Below, one piece after another: positions 49,745 to 57,685 of a stretch of DNA of 64,000 bases (its first letter is position 1; every line of letters begins with the position of its first letter). The stretch comes from Faeciplasma sp900553675. GTDB taxonomy: Bacteria; Bacillota; Clostridia; Oscillospirales; Ruminococcaceae. The translations under genes and the position numbers were made by a program. Location of the stretch: contig CAUAFG010000001.1 in assembly GCA_958428235.1 (NCBI GenBank), forward strand, positions 62,001-126,000, given 5' to 3'. Under the pieces are notes generated by a model. That model saw only the letters and a list, made by a program, of their open reading frames with translations, searched no databases and had not been told where the DNA came from.

Positions 49745-51175
49745 TTATTCCACCTTTATCCTTGTAACATAGTTCATGCTTTCGACGACCTCCGAAAAAT
49801 CGTAGAATGCGGTTATCTCGTATGACTCGCCCTCGTTAAGCTTCAAATAGAAATCAAGGCTGCACCTTCCACCGTAGACGTCGGAATACACCGTTTCCCC
49901 GTTTGAATCGGTTACGGTGAAGGTTACATATGCGCTTGAATCGCCGGGGTAGCTTGTAAGGGTGAACTTGTAATCGCGGGTCTGCGGAGCTTCAAAGCTT
50001 CCGAAGCTGCGCGTAAACTCGGCTTCTGTGCCGTCCCATGTCTCTGTGGTGCTGTATGAGAACACACCGCTTTCGGGAGCTATGGCAGTGCTGTCTCCCA
50101 TATAAAGTGATACGCTCAGCGCAAACAGTGCGATTATTATCGCAGCGGCAGTGCTTACTGCAATTATCATGCTTCTTTTGCTCTTCTCATAAGGGAGGGC
50201 TGAATCCGAGGGCTGAGCGCCGTCTGCGGTGTAGGTTGTCGGCTCGGGCTGATTGTATGAAAGCTCGGACAGCTCATCATCCGGCTTGGAAGCGTTTGAA
50301 GTGTGGGAATATCTGTATTCAAGAATCTCTGCCATCTTCTTGGATCTGAGCAGGAACAGTGTAAGGATTATATAAGGTATCATTGAGACAAACATGGCAG
50401 GTGTGTAGGTGGCAATTTCTCCCACAAGCGAACCGCCCTTTGTAACTCCGGAGGTGAAGGCTGCGCAAAGGTCGATAAAGCCGTGAACAAATGCAAGCGC
50501 CCAGATGTTGCGGCAGCGATAGTATATCGCGGTGAGAGCCATGCCCATCATGCAGGCAGCTGCCGTCTGAACCAGCGAGCCTACTATAACGGTGGAATCA
50601 AAATATACTCCATTCGCAGTTATTACCAGTCCCGAAAGGCAGTTGCCGAGGTGCATAAGTCCGAACACAAAGCCGGAGCCTATAACCGCAGTCCACACTC
50701 CTGCCTTGTCGGTGGCATGCTTATCATAAAACAGGTTTGAGATGATTCCGCGGAAGAAGGTCTCTTCGGTAAAGCCAATCAGGAACACAGTCGCCACAAA
50801 CACGGCTATTTTCCAAGGGACCTCTATTTCAAGCTTGCTTCCGGGAGCCGCCAGCTCTAAAGCGACCGACTCCACAATTGCAAGCAGAGATATGACGATA
50901 AAATACATCGAGGTCAGAAGTCCCTTGCCGAAGCCTCTGCCGCGCTCGCCCCAGATACTCCATACCTTGAAGAGAGCAGCCAGCCCGATTCCTACAAGAG
51001 CGGTGATGCACTCGCAGGCACCCTGTATAACCCAGTCGCCGTTGGAAAGAAGAAAATCGGGACCGAAGTTTCCAAGTACAATTGCCGCTGCATTCATCAC
51101 GACAAAGAATATCACCATGACTATAATTCCGAACACTATCGGGTGTCGGCGGCTTGCCGAAAGATTATTATTCAT
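49745..51175 (-). CDS. CPBP family intramembrane protease with C-terminal extracytoplasmic domain
   Basis: A 476-residue protein. The first 270 residues have about eight membrane helices with the CPBP motifs FTEETFFRGI (EExxxR), FGLMHLGN (FxxxH) and FVHGFIDL, which form the glutamate-type active site of ABI/Rce1-like proteases. A polar linker follows (residues 285-345), then another helix (MIIAVSTAAAIIIALFALSV) and a beta-rich domain (WDGTEAEFTRSF, YVTFTVTDSNGETVYSD) that should lie outside the cell. This added C-terminal domain is unusual for the family. The ATG at 51175 follows AAAGGA. Confidence 0.87.
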   Translation of the reverse strand: MNNNLSASRRHPIVFGIIVMVIFFVVMNAAAIVLGNFGPDFLLSNGDWVIQGACECITALVGIGLAALFKVWSIWGERGRGFGKGLLTSMYFIVISLLAIVESVALELAAPGSKLEIEVPWKIAVFVATVFLIGFTEETFFRGIISNLFYDKHATDKAGVWTAVIGSGFVFGLMHLGNCLSGLVITANGVYFDSTVIVGSLVQTAAACMMGMALTAIYYRCRNIWALAFVHGFIDLCAAFTSGVTKGGSLVGEIATYTPAMFVSMIPYIILTLFLLRSKKMAEILEYRYSHTSNASKPDDELSELSYNQPEPTTYTADGAQPSDSALPYEKSKRSMIIAVSTAAAIIIALFALSVSLYMGDSTAIAPESGVFSYSTTETWDGTEAEFTRSFGSFEAPQTRDYKFTLTSYPGDSSAYVTFTVTDSNGETVYSDVYGGRCSLDFYLKLNEGESYEITAFYDFSEVVESMNYVTRIKVE

Positions 51176-51201
51176 ATTTTGTCCTTTCTCAATCAAAGCG
51201 T

Positions 51202-53820
51202 CTATAGCGTTGCTATAGATTGCTCTATTTTTGCAAGCTTTTCTTTAGCTTTTGCAAGCTTTGCCTTTTCGTTTTCAACGAGCTGTGCGGGGGCTTTTGC
51301 CAGGAAGCCCGGGTTGTTAAGCTTTCCGGAGATGATGGTTATATCCTTTTCGACTGCGGTTTTTTCCTTTGTAAGCCTTGCAAGCTCTTTGTCCTTGTCG
51401 ATTATCTCGCTTAAGGGGATGAACAGGCGCGCCGAGTCGGTAACGCAGGCAACAGCGTCGGCAATCTGCGGGTCTTCGGCGCTTATTTCTACCTTAGAAG
51501 CATATGCTAAACGCTCAAAGAACATGATACCCTTTTTAAAGGTTTCAACCTCGTTAGTCTCGATAAACAGCTCAGCCTTTTTGGACGGCGGAACGTTCAT
51601 TTCCGCTCTGCGGTTTCTTACCGCCTTTATAGCGGCAATTATCTTTTCAAAGTCGGCTTCCTCTGCGGGGTAGTCAAGACCGGCTTCGTAGACAGGGAAG
51701 CGCTCCAGCATAAGCGGGGTTCCGCCCTTTAATGCCTGCCAGATTTCCTCGGTGATAAACGGCATGAACGGGTGCAGAAGCTTAAGGATTCTTATTATCG
51801 CCCAGACAAGTATGGTCTGCGCGCTTTCGGCGGTCTTTCCGCCGGCGTTTATACGGGGCTTTGTAAGCTCGATATACCAGTCGCAGTAAACATCCCAGAT
51901 AAAGTCGTAAAGCTTGGAAACGGCAACGCCCAGCTCAAACTTTTCAAGATTGTCGTTTACTTCCTTGGCAAGCTTATTCAGCTTGGAAACAAGCCACTTA
52001 TCCTCCAATTCAAGATGTTCGGGGAGATTTCCGGTTGCCTCAAAGTCATCCGGCAGGTTCATCATTATAAATCTTGTGGCATTCCAAAGCTTGTTGGCAA
52101 AGTTGCGGCTTGCCTTAACCTTTTCGTCGGAATAACGCATATCGTTTCCGGGGGAGTTGCCCGAAGCAAGCATGAATCTTAAAGCGTCCGCGCCGTACTG
52201 GTCTATTACTTCGAGAGGGTCTATGCCGTTGCCCAGGGATTTCGACATCTTTCTGCCCTGAGAATCCCTTACAAGACCGTGTATCAAAACGGTATCAAAC
52301 GGCTTTTTATGCATATGCTCCATGCCCGCAACTATCATACGCGATACCCAGAAGGTGATTATATCGTAGCCCGTAACAAGGGTTGAGGTGGGATAGAAGT
52401 AGTCGAGGTCGGCGGTCTTCTCTGGGAATCCGAGGGTTGAGAACGGCCAGAGAGCCGAGCTGAACCATGTGTCAAGGGTGTCGGGGTCTTGCCGCATCTC
52501 CTTGCCGCACTTGGGGCAGTATGCCTTATCCTCCTTGGTTACAACAGTCTCGCCGCAGTCGTCGCAGTAGAACGCGGGGATTCTATGACCCCACCACAGC
52601 TGTCGGGATATGCACCAGTCGCGGATATCCTCCATCCAGTTAAAGTAGTTCTTGTCAAAGCGCTCGGGGACGAACTTTATATCTCCGCTTCTTACAGCTT
52701 CGATAGCGGGCTTTGCAAGGTCTGCCATCTTTACAAACCATTGCAGGCTTACCCTTGGCTCGATGGTTGTTCCGCAGCGGTAGCAGGTGCCAACGTTATG
52801 CTCGTGTTCCTCTATCTTAACGAGATATCCGCCCGCTTCGAGGTCGGCAACTATTGCCTTTCTTGCCTCGAATCTGTCCATTCCTGCATACTTGGGATAA
52901 TCGTCGACAATCTTAGCGTCGTCGGTCATGACGTTTATGATAGGCAGATTGTGGCGAACGCCTACTTCAAAATCGTTGGGGTCGTGAGCAGGGGTTATCT
53001 TAACAACGCCTGTTCCGAACTCCATGTCAACGTAGGCGTCGGCGACAACGGGTATCTCCCTGCCAACAAGCGGCAGAGTTACTGTCTTGCCAATATATTC
53101 CTTATATCTTTCGTCCTTGGGATTTACTGCAACGGCGGTATCGCCCAAAAGTGTTTCGGGACGGGTGGTTGCAAGCTGTAGCCAGCCCGAGCCGTCGGTA
53201 AGCGGGTATCTTAAATGCCAGAAGTGACCCGCCTGATCCTCATATTCAACCTCGGCGTTGGAAATAGATGTTAAGCAGTGCGGGCACCAGTTAATAATCC
53301 GCTCGCCACGATAGATAAGACCCTTGTCGTAATACTTGCAGAATACCTCTTTAACCGCCTTTGAGCAGCCTTCATCTAATGTAAAGCGCTCGCGCGACCA
53401 GTCGCAACTCGAGCCCATCTTTTTCAGCTGGGAGATGATTCTCGAGCCGTACTTATCCTTCCATTCCCATGCGCGCTTTAAAAAGCCTTCCCTTCCGATA
53501 TCGTCCTTGGTGATGCCATCCTTGCGCATGGCTTCAACAATTTTCGCCTCGGTTGCAATGGAAGCATGGTCGGTTCCCGGCAGCCAGAGGGTTGCATAGC
53601 CGGACATACGCTTGTAGCGGATAAGGATATCCTGCAAGGTGTTGTCCAGCGCGTGACCCATATGAAGCTGACCGGTTATGTTCGGCGGGGGGATAACGAT
53701 GGTGTAAGGCTTTTTGTCAGGGTCGATAGTAGCCTTGAAGCAGTCGTTTTCGAGCCAGTATTGATAGATTTTATCCTCTACCTCTTTCGGCTCGTAAAGC
53801 TTTCCTAATTCTTTTCTCAT
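51202..53820 (-). CDS. valS: Valyl-tRNA synthetase
   Basis: An 872-residue class I synthetase. The HIGH-type motif reads HMGHALD (about residue 52), PGTDHASIATE follows, zinc-ligand cysteine pairs occur in the middle (YCDDCGETV...YCPKCGKEM), and GRKMSKSLGNG is the KMSKS loop. The C-terminal coiled coil (LARLTKEKTAVEKDITIISG) is the valine-type tRNA arm, which excludes IleRS and LeuRS. The ATG at 53820 follows AAAGGA. A T-box leader precedes it. Confidence 0.97.
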   Translation of the reverse strand: MRKELGKLYEPKEVEDKIYQYWLENDCFKATIDPDKKPYTIVIPPPNITGQLHMGHALDNTLQDILIRYKRMSGYATLWLPGTDHASIATEAKIVEAMRKDGITKDDIGREGFLKRAWEWKDKYGSRIISQLKKMGSSCDWSRERFTLDEGCSKAVKEVFCKYYDKGLIYRGERIINWCPHCLTSISNAEVEYEDQAGHFWHLRYPLTDGSGWLQLATTRPETLLGDTAVAVNPKDERYKEYIGKTVTLPLVGREIPVVADAYVDMEFGTGVVKITPAHDPNDFEVGVRHNLPIINVMTDDAKIVDDYPKYAGMDRFEARKAIVADLEAGGYLVKIEEHEHNVGTCYRCGTTIEPRVSLQWFVKMADLAKPAIEAVRSGDIKFVPERFDKNYFNWMEDIRDWCISRQLWWGHRIPAFYCDDCGETVVTKEDKAYCPKCGKEMRQDPDTLDTWFSSALWPFSTLGFPEKTADLDYFYPTSTLVTGYDIITFWVSRMIVAGMEHMHKKPFDTVLIHGLVRDSQGRKMSKSLGNGIDPLEVIDQYGADALRFMLASGNSPGNDMRYSDEKVKASRNFANKLWNATRFIMMNLPDDFEATGNLPEHLELEDKWLVSKLNKLAKEVNDNLEKFELGVAVSKLYDFIWDVYCDWYIELTKPRINAGGKTAESAQTILVWAIIRILKLLHPFMPFITEEIWQALKGGTPLMLERFPVYEAGLDYPAEEADFEKIIAAIKAVRNRRAEMNVPPSKKAELFIETNEVETFKKGIMFFERLAYASKVEISAEDPQIADAVACVTDSARLFIPLSEIIDKDKELARLTKEKTAVEKDITIISGKLNNPGFLAKAPAQLVENEKAKLAKAKEKLAKIEQSIATL

Positions 53821-53873
53821 TGGTTTACAGTCCTTTCGTACCATTTGTTTTTGGGACATCATTGCTTTTTCGG

Positions 53874-53916
53874 AAAATAAAAAAGCTCGCCCCAAAGCTT
53901 TTACTTTGAGACGAAC
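53874..53916 (-). terminator. T-box terminator upstream of valS
   Basis: Minus-strand GTTCGTCTCAAAG pairs with CTTTGGGGCGAGC (13 bp with wobble pairs), followed by TTTTTTATTTT. It is the off state of the T-box switch. Confidence 0.9.
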
Positions 53917-53956
53917 AGCAATCGCTATCCGCGGTACCACTCAAATTGACGATTCA

Positions 53957-54079
53957 CCCACGCTGATGCACGTAACGGTAGAACCTCCACGCTAACGTGC
54001 GTAAAGGGGTAGAACCTCCACGCTAACGTGCGTAAAGGGGTAGAACCTCCACGCTAACGTGCGTAAAGGGGTAGAACCT
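53957..54079. repeat. 31-bp tandem repeats inside the T-box leader
   Basis: Three perfectly identical 31-bp units (53987-54017, 54018-54048, 54049-54079) and one degenerate 30-bp unit (53957-53986). Each has a small CACG-ctaa-CGTG hairpin and a GGTAGAACCT end. They are contiguous with no spacers, so this is not a CRISPR. Confidence 0.95.
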
Positions 54080-54286
54080 GTCCTCTTTTGCAAGCCCTTT
54101 AACGCTGGCATGCGGGCAAAGTCTACTCACCCCGAAAGGGCTTTCTTTTTGCCGGCTGATAAAGCTACAAAACGGCATTCCTATCACGTGCGGGCTTTCA
54201 CCATGCTTTTCCAATAAGAAAAGCTTTGCCCGCCTCTCTACACCGTATTCCTGCCGCCACTCTTCGTCTTAGCCTTTATTAAAATT

Positions 54287-54315
54287 ATGATATCACGCCG
54301 TGCAGGATTTGTCAA
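54287..54315 (-). promoter_or_regulatory. Promoter of valS
   Basis: Minus-strand TTGACA (54315-54310), 17-nt spacer, TATCAT (54292-54287). Transcription would start just before T-box Stem I. Confidence 0.82.
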
Positions 54316-54406
54316 TACAATTATACGCAAAATTTGCCGCAAAAATTGCCGCAAAGCTGCGGCAAATCTGCTTTAATCGGATGTTGTGTGGGGTCGGGAG
54401 CTTCTA

Positions 54407-55222
54407 TTATTCCTCTTCGATGGATGGTTCCGGCTCGCTGACTTCAATTGCCGGTTCCGGATCGCCTAATCCGAAATCGGACGATATCTCCACTACCTGC
54501 GGCAGGGATGAATAAAAAAGTAGTTCTTCGGCGTTGGCTTCCACGATAATTGTAGAGGTATAATCCCCCGCATATATAACCTTGCGCTCTTTTGGGATAT
54601 AGTTTGCTATAAATTCATCGTTTAGTCTGGTGTATTCTCTTTTGAGTATTGCTCGTCTTGCTGCAATCAGAGCGTTAATGTATTCCGCCTCCTCCTGCCG
54701 CTTTTCGGGCGAGGTGTCGTTTTCGGCAGGCTCATCTACAGATAAATTGTCATCGTCCTGCTCTTCGGGTTTAAAGCCGTATTCCGAATAAACAAGGGCA
54801 TCTATTTCGTCATCCGGCAAGTTCTCACACCAGAGATATACTTCGATTATTTCCTCCGGTTGAGCATTCGCGACCCAGTCCCTCAGCTCCGGCGAGAGCT
54901 TTTCGGGGCGCTCGGCGATGGCTTCGGGTTCCGGCAGTGGGACATCCTCGGTGGTGGTCTTAACCGTCTCCGGCTTTTTGGTGGTTGTGGATTTGGTCTT
55001 CTCGGTCGGCTTTGTTGTAGTTGCCTCTGTTGTGGGCTGAGTGGTCGGCTCGGAGGACGGCTCTGTTGTCGGCTCGGTGGGTGCTTCCGTCGGAAGGGAT
55101 TCGGAAGTGACATCAACGGTAGCGGGCGGCTCCAAAGATGCCTTGTCCCCCTTGGCGCAGGCTGAAAGCAGGATAATCGCGGATAAAGCGGCGAGTAAAA
55201 CTTTGATGGGCTTGATTCTCAT
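54407..55222 (-). CDS. Lipoprotein with Thr/Pro-rich linker, unknown function
   Basis: A 271-residue predicted lipoprotein: signal MRIKPIKVLLAALSAIILLSAC with the lipobox cysteine at 22, then a low-complexity Thr/Pro/Glu/Lys linker (about residues 38-90), likely to reach through the cell wall. The remaining part (from PEKLSPELRDWVANAQPEE) is acidic and mixed helical/strand, with RREAILKREYTRLNDEF-like helix and a strand VIYAGDYTSTIIVEA; I know no family for it. It ends in an acidic Glu/Pro tail. The ATG at 55222 has GGAGG upstream. It stands upstream of valS on the same strand but the valS promoter is separate. Confidence 0.8.
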   Translation of the reverse strand: MRIKPIKVLLAALSAIILLSACAKGDKASLEPPATVDVTSESLPTEAPTEPTTEPSSEPTTQPTTEATTTKPTEKTKSTTTKKPETVKTTTEDVPLPEPEAIAERPEKLSPELRDWVANAQPEEIIEVYLWCENLPDDEIDALVYSEYGFKPEEQDDDNLSVDEPAENDTSPEKRQEEAEYINALIAARRAILKREYTRLNDEFIANYIPKERKVIYAGDYTSTIIVEANAEELLFYSSLPQVVEISSDFGLGDPEPAIEVSEPEPSIEEE

Positions 55223-55511
55223 ATGTCCTCCTATTGTCCGAATGCTTTTTATGACTTCATTATAACACTCCCTCCGAGTGATTGTCAAGTCTTTACAATA
55301 TGTGGGGTGTGGCAGTGGAAGCCGCACGCATGATAAACCCCGAATACAACCCCAAGAGCCACTTAAGTCAGATACGGAGCAGTTTAAAATTCATCGCCGT
55401 AAGGCGATACCTATACTTTTCTCTTTTCTCTCTTCTCTCTTATTTGGCGGCGTCAATCCACTTCCGCCGCTTTAGCTCCCCCAAAAAAACTGTCCAACTT
55501 GCCCAAAAACA
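55223..55511. other. Intergenic region upstream of xylulokinase
   Basis: Divergent spacer. It has a pyrimidine-rich stretch (TTTTCTCTTTTCTCTCTTCTCTCTT-type, 55420-55441), a TCGCCGTAAGGCGA stem near 55395-55408 and a GGCGGCG/CGCCGCC-like pair. Nothing gene-like. Confidence 0.5.
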
Positions 55512-55540
55512 TTGACATCCGTGCCGCTTTATGGTATAGT
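55512..55540 (+). promoter_or_regulatory. Promoter of the xylulokinase gene
   Basis: TTGACA (55512-55517), 17-nt spacer, TATAGT (55535-55540). Confidence 0.85.
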
Positions 55541-55573
55541 ATGATAAGAAAATTATATTACGGAGGAATAATT

Positions 55574-57097
55574 ATGGCATATATTATTGGCGTAGATATC
55601 GGAACAAGCGGCACCAAAACCGTTTTGTTCGACGAAGCCGGCAAGGTAATCGCTTCAAAAACAATTGAGTACCCCATGTACCAGCCCCAGAACGGCTATG
55701 CAGAGCAGGACCCCGCAGACTGGGCAAACGCTGCTATCAAAACCATCAAGGCGGTAGTTGCGCAGTCGGGAGTTAAGAAAGAGGACGTTAAGGGCATAGG
55801 TCTTTCCGGACAGATGCACGGTCTTGTTATGCTCGACAAGGACAACGAAGTCATCCGCCGCTCTATCATCTGGTGCGACCAGCGCACCGCCAACGAGGTC
55901 GACGAAATGAACCGCGTTTTAGGCAGAGAAAAGCTTATAGAAATCACCGCAAATCCCGCCCTCACCGGCTGGACTGCCGCTAAGATTCTCTGGGTTAAGA
56001 ATAACGAGCCTGAAAATTACGAGCGCTGCCGTCACATCCTTCTGCCCAAGGACTACATAAGATTTGTTTTAACCCACGAATACGCCACCGAGGTTTCAGA
56101 CGCTTCGGGTATGCAGCTTTTAAACGTCGCCGAAAGAGACTGGTCGGACGAGGTTATCGAAACGCTGGGACTCGACAAGCACATGCTGGGCAAGGTTTAC
56201 GAATCCTGCGAGGTTACCGGCGGTCTGACAAAGGAAATCGCCGAAGAGGTTGGTCTGTGCGAAGGCACAATAGTTGTCGGCGGCGCGGGCGACAATGCGG
56301 CTGCGGCTGTCGGCACCGGCGTTGTTGAGGACGGCAAGGCGTTTACCACCATCGGCACCTCGGGCGTTGTATTTGCTCACACCTCTAAGGTTACAATAGA
56401 TAAGCTTGGCAGAGTTCACACCTGCTGCGCGGCTGTCCCCGGCTGCTGGCACGTTATGGGCGTTACTCAGGGCGCGGGGCTCTCTTTAAAGTGGTTCAGA
56501 GATAACTTCTGCAACGCCGAAAAGGAAACCGCCAAGATGATGGGTGTTGACGCTTATTATCTCATGGACAAGGAAGCCGACACCGTTCCGATAGGCGCAA
56601 ACAGACTTTTGTATCTCCCCTACCTGATGGGCGAAAGAACCCCTCACCTCGACCCCGACGCAAGAGGCGTATTCTTTGGTCTTTCCGCTATGCACGAAAA
56701 GAAGGATTTGCTCCGCGCCGTTATGGAGGGCGTTTCCTACTCATTGCGCGACTGCGTTGAGGTGTTCAGACAGATGGACGTTAACGTTTCCGACATGATG
56801 GCTTGCGGTGGAGGCGGCTCAAGCCCGCTGTGGAGACAGATGCTCGCCGATTTGTACGCCTGCCCCGTTAAGACGGCTTCCTCCAAGGAGGGTCCCGCTT
56901 TAGGCGTTGCAATACTTGCAGGCGTCGGCGCAGGAATATACTCTAGCGTGCCCGAGGCTTGCTCCGCTGTCATCAAGACCGACAAGATTCAGCAGCCTAT
57001 TGCCGAGAATGTTCCCAAGTATGAGGAGTGCTACAAGCTCTACACCGAGATTTACCCCGCACTCAAGGCAAGCTACAAAAAGCTTGTTAAGATCTGA
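55574..57097 (+). CDS. xylB: Xylulokinase
   Basis: A 507-residue FGGY-family sugar kinase. The N-terminal phosphate motif is IGVDIGTSGTKTVLFD, substrate contacts lie in LSGQMHGLVMLD (the M-H-G typical of xylulokinases), followed by WCDQRTA; the second half has TIGTSGVVF and ACGGGGSSPLWRQ. It phosphorylates D-xylulose for the pentose phosphate pathway. The ATG at 55574 has GGAGG upstream. It stands alone, with no xylA or transporter in the window, so a different ketose substrate is possible. Confidence 0.92.
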   Translation: MAYIIGVDIGTSGTKTVLFDEAGKVIASKTIEYPMYQPQNGYAEQDPADWANAAIKTIKAVVAQSGVKKEDVKGIGLSGQMHGLVMLDKDNEVIRRSIIWCDQRTANEVDEMNRVLGREKLIEITANPALTGWTAAKILWVKNNEPENYERCRHILLPKDYIRFVLTHEYATEVSDASGMQLLNVAERDWSDEVIETLGLDKHMLGKVYESCEVTGGLTKEIAEEVGLCEGTIVVGGAGDNAAAAVGTGVVEDGKAFTTIGTSGVVFAHTSKVTIDKLGRVHTCCAAVPGCWHVMGVTQGAGLSLKWFRDNFCNAEKETAKMMGVDAYYLMDKEADTVPIGANRLLYLPYLMGERTPHLDPDARGVFFGLSAMHEKKDLLRAVMEGVSYSLRDCVEVFRQMDVNVSDMMACGGGGSSPLWRQMLADLYACPVKTASSKEGPALGVAILAGVGAGIYSSVPEACSAVIKTDKIQQPIAENVPKYEECYKLYTEIYPALKASYKKLVKI

Positions 57098-57123
57098 CAT
57101 CTTCTTAATTTCTTTTTAACATC

Positions 57124-57172
57124 GCACCATGGCGGACGGTTCACATCTGAGCCGCCCGCTGTGGCGTTTTTG
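57124..57172 (+). terminator. Terminator of the xylulokinase gene
   Basis: A GGCGG/CCGCC stem within a longer imperfect CGCACCAT.../GTGGCG hairpin, followed by TTTTT. Confidence 0.7.
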
Positions 57173-57204
57173 GGGGATATACGAGTGGGACGATTCTGAA
57201 TAAA

Positions 57205-57611
57205 AGAAGGACGATTATAGAGGGGTAAATAATCGTCCCAATCGTCATTCTACGCTTTAAATAGTTAAAGCGAACTATGTATAATATTAATTTCCCGTAA
57301 AAGTATAAAAAGTACCTACTGTATTTACGGCTCTGTCATTCCGGACAGGCAGGATATTGTCAAGAATAAATATTTCTATTGACTATAAAACAATCAGCTA
57401 TTACTGTTTAATCAGAATTTATTATTACTACGTGGAATATCACTGTTAAAATATAGTATTAATAGTATAATATATATAAATACTTTTATGCATTAAATCG
57501 CTGAATGACGATTGGACGATTATTTACCCTTCTATAATCGTCCTTTCACGCATTAAAGTGCCGATGGACGATTGGGACGATTATTTATCTCCCTATAATC
57601 GTCCTTTTGCG
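57205..57611. repeat. MITE-like element with long terminal inverted repeats
   Basis: The left arm (57205-57262) is matched in inverted form by the right arm (57492-57547) over about 55 bp; a second right-hand copy follows at 57552-57611. Each arm is itself a partial palindrome (GGACGATTAT...ATAATCGTCC). The 230-bp middle is very AT-rich and non-coding, with one CCGTAAA/TTTACGG stem. There is no transposase. This fits a miniature inverted-repeat element or another mobile repeat. Confidence 0.75.
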
Positions 57612-57615
57612 AATT

Positions 57616-57650
57616 AAAAAGCTCCGAACCGTTAAGGCTCAGAGCTTTTT
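57616..57650 (-). terminator. Terminator of the purine gene cluster
   Basis: Minus-strand AAAAAGCTCTGAGCC pairs with GGTTCGGAGCTTTTT and is followed by AATT. It is close to the purL stop. Confidence 0.82.
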
Positions 57651-57685
57651 GTATGATATTCGATTTGCGGGGTGTGGCTGGCTTA

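Larger units (their letters stand above)
53874..54280 (-). ncRNA. T-box riboswitch of valS, enlarged by tandem repeats
   Basis: The T-box core GTGGTACCGCGG is at about 53929-53940 on the minus strand, followed by the terminator. Stem I is recognisable upstream: a basal helix ATAAAG/CTTTAT, the AGAGAG bulge and the GGTGAAAGCC region. Just above the 3' side of the basal helix the sequence reads GTTTTGTAG; the specifier is most likely the Val codon GTA (54168-54166), with GTT (54173-54171) as an alternative. Uncharged tRNA-Val should favour the antiterminator. The part between Stem I and the antiterminator contains 31-bp tandem repeats, making this leader longer than usual (about 400 nt). Confidence 0.93.

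Noticed and set aside
53957..54079. CRISPR array
   Set aside because: Units are contiguous 31-bp copies without spacers, and they are inside a T-box leader; no cas genes are present.
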